This document shows positions 60,071 to 64,000 of a stretch of 64,000 nucleotides of DNA, piece by piece. The DNA lies in contig JBFLZR010000006.1 of NCBI GenBank assembly GCA_040756055.1, positions 1-64,000 of the forward strand, in the 5' to 3' direction. Both the position numbers and the translations under genes were made by a program. Origin of the DNA: Candidatus Zixiibacteriota bacterium (GTDB lineage Bacteria > Zixibacteria > MSB-5A5 > GN15 > FEB-12). Positions within the stretch are counted from its first letter, which is position 1. The number at the start of each line of letters is the position of its first letter. The notes beneath the pieces were generated by a model. That model ran no database searches, was not told where the DNA came from, and saw only the letters and a list, made by a program, of their open reading frames with translations.

Positions 60071-61030
60071 ATGGATGAACGAACATTCCTGGATTTCGAG
60101 CGACCGATAGTCGAACTTGAAAAGAAAATCTCCGACATGAAGGATTTTTCTGTTGGGGAGGATATAGAACTCAGCGGCGAGATTACCTCGATGGAGCGCA
60201 AGCTCGCCAAGCTTCGCCAGGAAATCTACTCCGGCCTGACCCGATGGCAGAAAGTCCAGCTCTCCCGCCACCCCAAGCGTCCCTATACCCTTGATTATAT
60301 CAGAATGATCAGTCGAGATTTTATTGAACTCCACGGTGATCGCTACTATGCCGATGATAAGGCCATGGTGGGCGGGTTTGCCTACATTGATGACCAGCCG
60401 GTAATGTTTGTCGGTCAACAGAAGGGACGCGATACGAAGGAGAAGCTATACCGCAATTTTGGCATGGCTCACCCCGAGGGCTATCGCAAAGCGCTCCGTC
60501 TTTTCAAACTGGCCGAGAAATTTAACGTGCCGATCATTGTTCTCGTGGACACACCGGGCGCGTTCCCCGGCATCGGTGCGGAAGAGCGCGGGCAGGCCGA
60601 GGCTATCGCCCGCAACATACGGGAGATGTCGCGTCTGACCGTTCCGATCGTGATCGTGATTATCGGCGAGGGAGCTTCCGGTGGCGCGCTGGGTATCGGG
60701 GTTGGGGACCGTGTATTGATGATGGAGTACGCCTGGTATTCCGTGATATCGCCGGAAGGCTGTGCGGCTATTCTGTGGCGTGACCGGGCGAAGGCTCAAG
60801 AAGCTGCCGAAGCGCTCAAGGTTACCTCGGACGACCTGGTGGATCTCGGCATAATCGATGAAGTGATCAGCGAGCCGGCCAGTGGGGCTCACAACAACCC
60901 CAAAGAGGCGGCCGCGACTGTCAAAGAGAGAATTCTGGTGAACCTCCGGGAGCTTATGGCCAAGACGACCGAGGATCTTCTGTCCGAACGTATCGCCAAG
61001 TACCGTCGGATGGGCGAGTTCACGGAGTAA
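60071..61030 (+). CDS. accA: Acetyl-CoA carboxylase carboxyltransferase subunit alpha
   Basis: Moves the carboxyl group from biotin to acetyl-CoA together with AccD. The 319 residues have the N-terminal coiled part ([19 protein letters not shown]), [45 protein letters not shown] and [20 protein letters not shown]. accB and accC lie 20 kb upstream; accD is not in view. Confidence 0.96.
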   Translation: MDERTFLDFERPIVELEKKISDMKDFSVGEDIELSGEITSMERKLAKLRQEIYSGLTRWQKVQLSRHPKRPYTLDYIRMISRDFIELHGDRYYADDKAMVGGFAYIDDQPVMFVGQQKGRDTKEKLYRNFGMAHPEGYRKALRLFKLAEKFNVPIIVLVDTPGAFPGIGAEERGQAEAIARNIREMSRLTVPIVIVIIGEGASGGALGIGVGDRVLMMEYAWYSVISPEGCAAILWRDRAKAQEAAEALKVTSDDLVDLGIIDEVISEPASGAHNNPKEAAATVKERILVNLRELMAKTTEDLLSERIAKYRRMGEFTE

Positions 61031-61043
61031 GAGAGAAAATATA

Positions 61044-61217
61044 ATGGCATTATCCGATAATTTTTTGGACAAGCTGGTGTGCCCGTCTTGCAAGAGCAAG
61101 CTGGCTTATGACGCGCAGAATAATAAATTGGTGTGTCATCAGTGCAGTCTGGCTTACCGGGTGGTGAATGATGTTCCGGTGATGCTGATCGATGAGGCAG
61201 AGAAACTACAAAAATAG
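61044..61217 (+). CDS. Trm112/UPF0434-like small zinc protein
   Basis: The 57 residues have C13-x2-C16 and C31-x2-C34 (DKLVCPSCKSKL; LVCHQCSLAYRV) and the ending VNDVPVMLIDEA, typical of the YcaR/UPF0434 (Trm112-like) family. Eukaryotic Trm112 activates methyltransferases; the bacterial role is little known. GAGAGAAAAT precedes the ATG. It lies between accA and the PTS gene. Confidence 0.9.
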   Translation: MALSDNFLDKLVCPSCKSKLAYDAQNNKLVCHQCSLAYRVVNDVPVMLIDEAEKLQK

Positions 61218-61229
61218 AAGGTTGCGAAA

Positions 61230-61682
61230 TTGAAATTATCAAAATTCTGTGACGAGAGTCTTGTTGTTTTCAATCTGAAAGCTACCGATAAAGCCGGCAT
61301 CATCCAGGAACTGGTTGATCTGGTTTCAAATTCCAATATGATAAAGGACGCCGAGCAGTTGCTAAAGGATGTAGTCGATCGCGAGAATCTGGTGACGACC
61401 GGCGTCGGGTACGGGGTAGCTTTTCCGCATGCCAAGACGAGAGCGGTGAAGGGAATCGTGATTGCGTTTGGTCGCAGTATCAAAGGCGTCGATTTTGACG
61501 CGATGGACCACAAGCCGGTGCATTTGTTTTTCCTGATTGCCGCTCCTGAAGACGCCATAGGCGCGCATCTGAACGTGATGGCCCGTCTGTCGTATCTGAT
61601 GAAATCCGAGAAGAATCGTCAGAAGCTGATGGAAGCGTCGTCGCCGGGGGATGTCCTCGCGCTGATGGATAACGTTGACTGA
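61230..61682 (+). CDS. PTS EIIA (PtsN-like) protein
   Basis: The 150 residues are an EIIA domain of the fructose/nitrogen type with the phospho-His in GVAFPHAKTRAV, and IAFGRSIKGVDFDAMDHKPV and LFFLIAAPEDAIGAHL. The start is TTG 61230. It is paralogous to 18788-19288. Lacking EIIB/C neighbours, it is likely regulatory. It lies upstream of mreC. Confidence 0.92.
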   Translation: MKLSKFCDESLVVFNLKATDKAGIIQELVDLVSNSNMIKDAEQLLKDVVDRENLVTTGVGYGVAFPHAKTRAVKGIVIAFGRSIKGVDFDAMDHKPVHLFFLIAAPEDAIGAHLNVMARLSYLMKSEKNRQKLMEASSPGDVLALMDNVD

Positions 61683-61713
61683 TCGCTCAAGAGGGCAAGG
61701 ACGCCATTAAGAA

Positions 61714-62505
61714 ATGAGCCGGATAACCAATCTTTTCGCCCGCAACTGGCGAAATATCCATTTCATAATCATCGCGGCACTTTCGGTTATCCTCATGGTA
61801 GCGTCCTCTGTTGTCAATCCGGTCGCTGACCAGGTAGTCTTCGCCGTTTTTTACTCCCCTTTCGCGGAAATAAAGAATCACATAACCCAGCTGAGTTCGG
61901 TTGCGGAAAAGAACCGTGAGTTGCGCGAGGCCTTGACGCAGGCATCGGTCACGATTGCCATGTACGAGGAAGCTAATCGAGAAAACGAGCGTCTGCGATC
62001 GGTGCTGGGTTTCGAGCCGCCGCCCGGATACAGGCTGCTCCCAGCCGAAGTGCTATCTATTACCGGGGCGCCCCTGCCGATGTCGGCGGTGATCAATCTC
62101 GGCGAACACGATTCCATCTATGTTGATCAGCCGGTTATAAATCAACAAGGCCTGATAGGCAGGGTGAGTTCGGTAGCTCCGGATTATGCTACGGTGCAAC
62201 TTCTGACCGATCCTTCAAATCGGGTCGCCGCCAGGATGGCATCCAGCCGCGAGATGGGGATAATCAAGTACACCCTATCGGAAGGGATGATTCTCGACAA
62301 TTTCCCTATTCAGGGGACTATCGCGGAGGGAGATACGGTGCTGTCTTCCGGGCTCGGCGGAGTGTATCCTCCGGGGCTGGTGGTCGGTACGATCGCGCAG
62401 GTGTTACGTCCGGACCAGGAGCCTTTCTGCGAGGTAAAGGTTTATCCGGCGGTGAACTTCTATTCGATTGATGAGCTGTTCTTATTGCGGGAAATCGTGC
62501 CATGA
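61714..62505 (+). CDS. mreC: Rod-shape protein MreC
   Basis: Periplasmic scaffold of the elongasome. The 263 residues have one N-terminal membrane helix (IHFIIIAALSVILMVASSVV), a coiled coil (about 55-95) and the MreC beta domain (LLPAEVLSITGAPLPMSAVI; QGLIGRVSSVAPDYATVQLL). It overlaps mreD by 4 bp. mreB is not adjacent upstream. Confidence 0.95.
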   Translation: MSRITNLFARNWRNIHFIIIAALSVILMVASSVVNPVADQVVFAVFYSPFAEIKNHITQLSSVAEKNRELREALTQASVTIAMYEEANRENERLRSVLGFEPPPGYRLLPAEVLSITGAPLPMSAVINLGEHDSIYVDQPVINQQGLIGRVSSVAPDYATVQLLTDPSNRVAARMASSREMGIIKYTLSEGMILDNFPIQGTIAEGDTVLSSGLGGVYPPGLVVGTIAQVLRPDQEPFCEVKVYPAVNFYSIDELFLLREIVP

Positions 62506-62990
62506 TCGGACTGATTCCTTATCTGCTGTATTTTTGGCTGGTGGCGATGCACCAGGTGTTCTTAGCCGATGTGACTTCGGTATTCGGTGTTACCATAAAT
62601 CTATCCGCCCTACTGGTGATCGCGGTGGCGCTGTATAAGCAGGAGATTGAGGTCGGCTGGTTTGGATTTTTTGTCGGCCTGGTCACTTATTCCAGCCTGG
62701 TCGGTTCGCTGGGGTGGCATTGTCTTTTTATGGCCGCGTTGGGAGTCGTGGCGTATAACATGCGGACAAAAATGAATCTTGAATCCGTGTACTCGCGGTT
62801 GCTGATTGTGTTCGTTGGTGTGTTTATTCAAAACATTTTCGCTCTCGCTGTCATCAAAGCCGACGGCTTCTTTTTACTGCTATGGACTCATGCCCTTACC
62901 GGAGCGATCTATACCACGGTGATCGCGTGGGTATTCTTTTTGTTCAAAGAGGAAAAGATAACAATTCGGAAGTTTAAAGCGATTTTTTAG
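62502..62990 (+). CDS. mreD: Rod-shape protein MreD
   Basis: Small membrane protein of the elongasome. The 162 residues have about five membrane segments (LIPYLLYFWLVAMHQVFLAD; FFVGLVTYSSLVGSLGWHCL). Sequence conservation in this family is low. The call rests on topology and its place between mreC and the PBP2 gene. Confidence 0.9.
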   Translation: MIGLIPYLLYFWLVAMHQVFLADVTSVFGVTINLSALLVIAVALYKQEIEVGWFGFFVGLVTYSSLVGSLGWHCLFMAALGVVAYNMRTKMNLESVYSRLLIVFVGVFIQNIFALAVIKADGFFLLLWTHALTGAIYTTVIAWVFFLFKEEKITIRKFKAIF

Positions 62991-62995
62991 GCTGC

Positions 62996-64000
62996 ATGGA
63001 ACGATTCAAGCTGTCTCTTGGCGGGAGAGAGAGGATCGGTTACGCGATAGTGCTGATCATCTTTCTGATTCTTTTCAGTGGAGTGGTGAAACTCCAGATA
63101 TTCGAGCACAGCGAACTGGTTCTTCAGTCTGAGAATAACCGCATCCGGGTGGTGCCGATAATCCCCCGGCGGGGACTGGTAACCGATCGTGATGGGCGAA
63201 TCGTTATCGACAACCGTCCGTCGTACACGATCTCGGTTGTGCCGGCCGAAGAAGTGCCGGGCAAGACCCTTCCCAACCTGGCGGAGTTGCTCGGGCTGGA
63301 TACCGCCCAGATACGCGCCCGGATTCAGAAGAACATGGTCAGTCGGTATCAGCCCACGCCGGTCAAGAGGGATATCCCGTTCGAGGCCGTGGCTGTACTG
63401 GAAGAGCAGAGCAGCCGCTTCCCCGGCGTGACCTACCAAATGGAACAGGTACGTCAGTATAACAGCGAACTGGGGGCGGAAGTGATAACGGGCTATGTGG
63501 GCGAGGTGTCGGAAGATGAGTTGAAAAGGTCCGGGGGCGTGGGGTACCGTCTGGGGAGCATTATTGGCAAGAAGGGTCTGGAAAAACAATACGACAAGGT
63601 TTTGCGCGGGCGCGAAGGAACGGCTTATATCGAGGTTACCGCCTCGGGACACATACTTGGCTCCTATGGTGAGCGCCGACCGGTTCCGGCGATTCCCGGC
63701 TCCAACCTGATGCTCACGATCGATAACGATCTTCAACGTGCCTGCGCCGAGGCGCTGGATACTTTCTGTTGTGGAGCCATCGTGGCTATGGATCCTCGCA
63801 GCGGTGAACTCCTGGCCATGACTTCGTATCCCGGCTATGATGCCAATATTTTTTCATCGGTGATTCCTGAGAGTTTATGGCTGGAGATCAGCAATGATTC
63901 GACTCATCCCTTGTTGAACCGTCCGCTGAAAGGCCTGTATCCGCCGGGTTCGACAGTGAAATTCGTAGCCGCCGGAGCGGGCCTCCAAGAGGGTCTTATA
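62996..64000 (+). CDS. mrdA: Penicillin-binding protein 2 (partial, runs off the window)
   Basis: Transpeptidase of cell elongation; the first 335 codons are present. An N-terminal membrane helix (YAIVLIIFLILFSGVVKLQI), the pedestal domain (RVVPIIPRRGLVTDRDGRIV) and the start of the transpeptidase domain are seen. The active-site S319-x2-K322 is in YPPGSTVKF. The SxN and KTG motifs lie beyond the edge. It follows mreD by 5 bp, the common mreC-mreD-mrdA order. Confidence 0.95.
   Translation, partial: MERFKLSLGGRERIGYAIVLIIFLILFSGVVKLQIFEHSELVLQSENNRIRVVPIIPRRGLVTDRDGRIVIDNRPSYTISVVPAEEVPGKTLPNLAELLGLDTAQIRARIQKNMVSRYQPTPVKRDIPFEAVAVLEEQSSRFPGVTYQMEQVRQYNSELGAEVITGYVGEVSEDELKRSGGVGYRLGSIIGKKGLEKQYDKVLRGREGTAYIEVTASGHILGSYGERRPVPAIPGSNLMLTIDNDLQRACAEALDTFCCGAIVAMDPRSGELLAMTSYPGYDANIFSSVIPESLWLEISNDSTHPLLNRPLKGLYPPGSTVKFVAAGAGLQEGLI

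Overview
The window is ordinary bacterial chromosome of about 50% GC, read from sequence alone. The gene set includes a split heptose pathway (separate rfaE1 and rfaE2), a two-subunit glycine decarboxylase (gcvPA/gcvPB), PilT, lipoproteins and predicted outer-membrane proteins, a GH57/DUF1957 glucan branching enzyme, DUF3467, a large (Alu-containing) SRP RNA, many TTG/GTG starts and several expanded secreted families. This points to an uncultured diderm bacterium of the FCB type; Zixibacteria or a relative is my best guess. The assignment is an inference and was not checked against any database. I see no rRNA, CRISPR array or complete prophage.

Layout. 0-2.2 kb: the 5' end of an IS481-like element sitting in a genomic palindromic repeat, a zinc-finger/PP2C phosphatase, and a repeat-filled gap. 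2.2-8.6 kb: a PAS-PAS-GAF-LuxR regulator, a 13-bp tandem repeat array, the recR/ybaB/dnaX replication-repair cluster (dnaX carries an A10 slippery site with an immediate -1 stop), a Fic-like gene with a degenerate active site, tRNA-Ala(CGC) and SRP RNA. 8.6-23 kb is the accessory part: three EamA transporters, a mosaic of palindromic repeats, an S8 lipoprotein protease, DinB, four tandem paralogues of an unrecognised secreted family, NlpC/P60, PTS EIIA, a membrane polyferredoxin, and two secreted proteins with near-identical upstream regions. One of these two appears to translate a palindromic repeat.

23-34 kb: aspS-phoH-HD phosphodiesterase-ybeY-corC (a compact housekeeping operon), a Cache sensor without an output domain, and GH57 plus DUF3467. 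34-52 kb: rfaE1/rfaE2, a TPR protein, Xaa-Pro peptidase, accB, pilT, accC, gcvH-gcvPA-two zinc-ribbon paralogues-thioredoxin lipoprotein-gcvPB, a fused double ECF ATPase, pyrR-pyrB-pyrC behind a PyrR-binding leader, a GNAT gene and an RRM protein with a structured 5' leader. 52-64 kb: an octaheme HAO-like cytochrome, a glycan-assembly run (GT2, YfhO-like, GT2, GT2, MraY/WecA-like), accA, a Trm112-like protein, PTS EIIA, and mreC-mreD-mrdA running off the window end.

How the genes fit together: accA, accB and accC supply three of the four acetyl-CoA carboxylase subunits (accD is not in view). GcvH with GcvPA and GcvPB forms glycine decarboxylase without GcvT here. PyrR/B/C form a self-regulated pyrimidine operon. 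The heptose genes, the GT locus and mreCD/PBP2 serve the envelope. The features least explained by known families are the hairpin repeat mosaic with shared loop words, the four-paralogue secreted family, the zinc-ribbon pair inside the gcv cluster and the zinc-finger/PP2C fusion.
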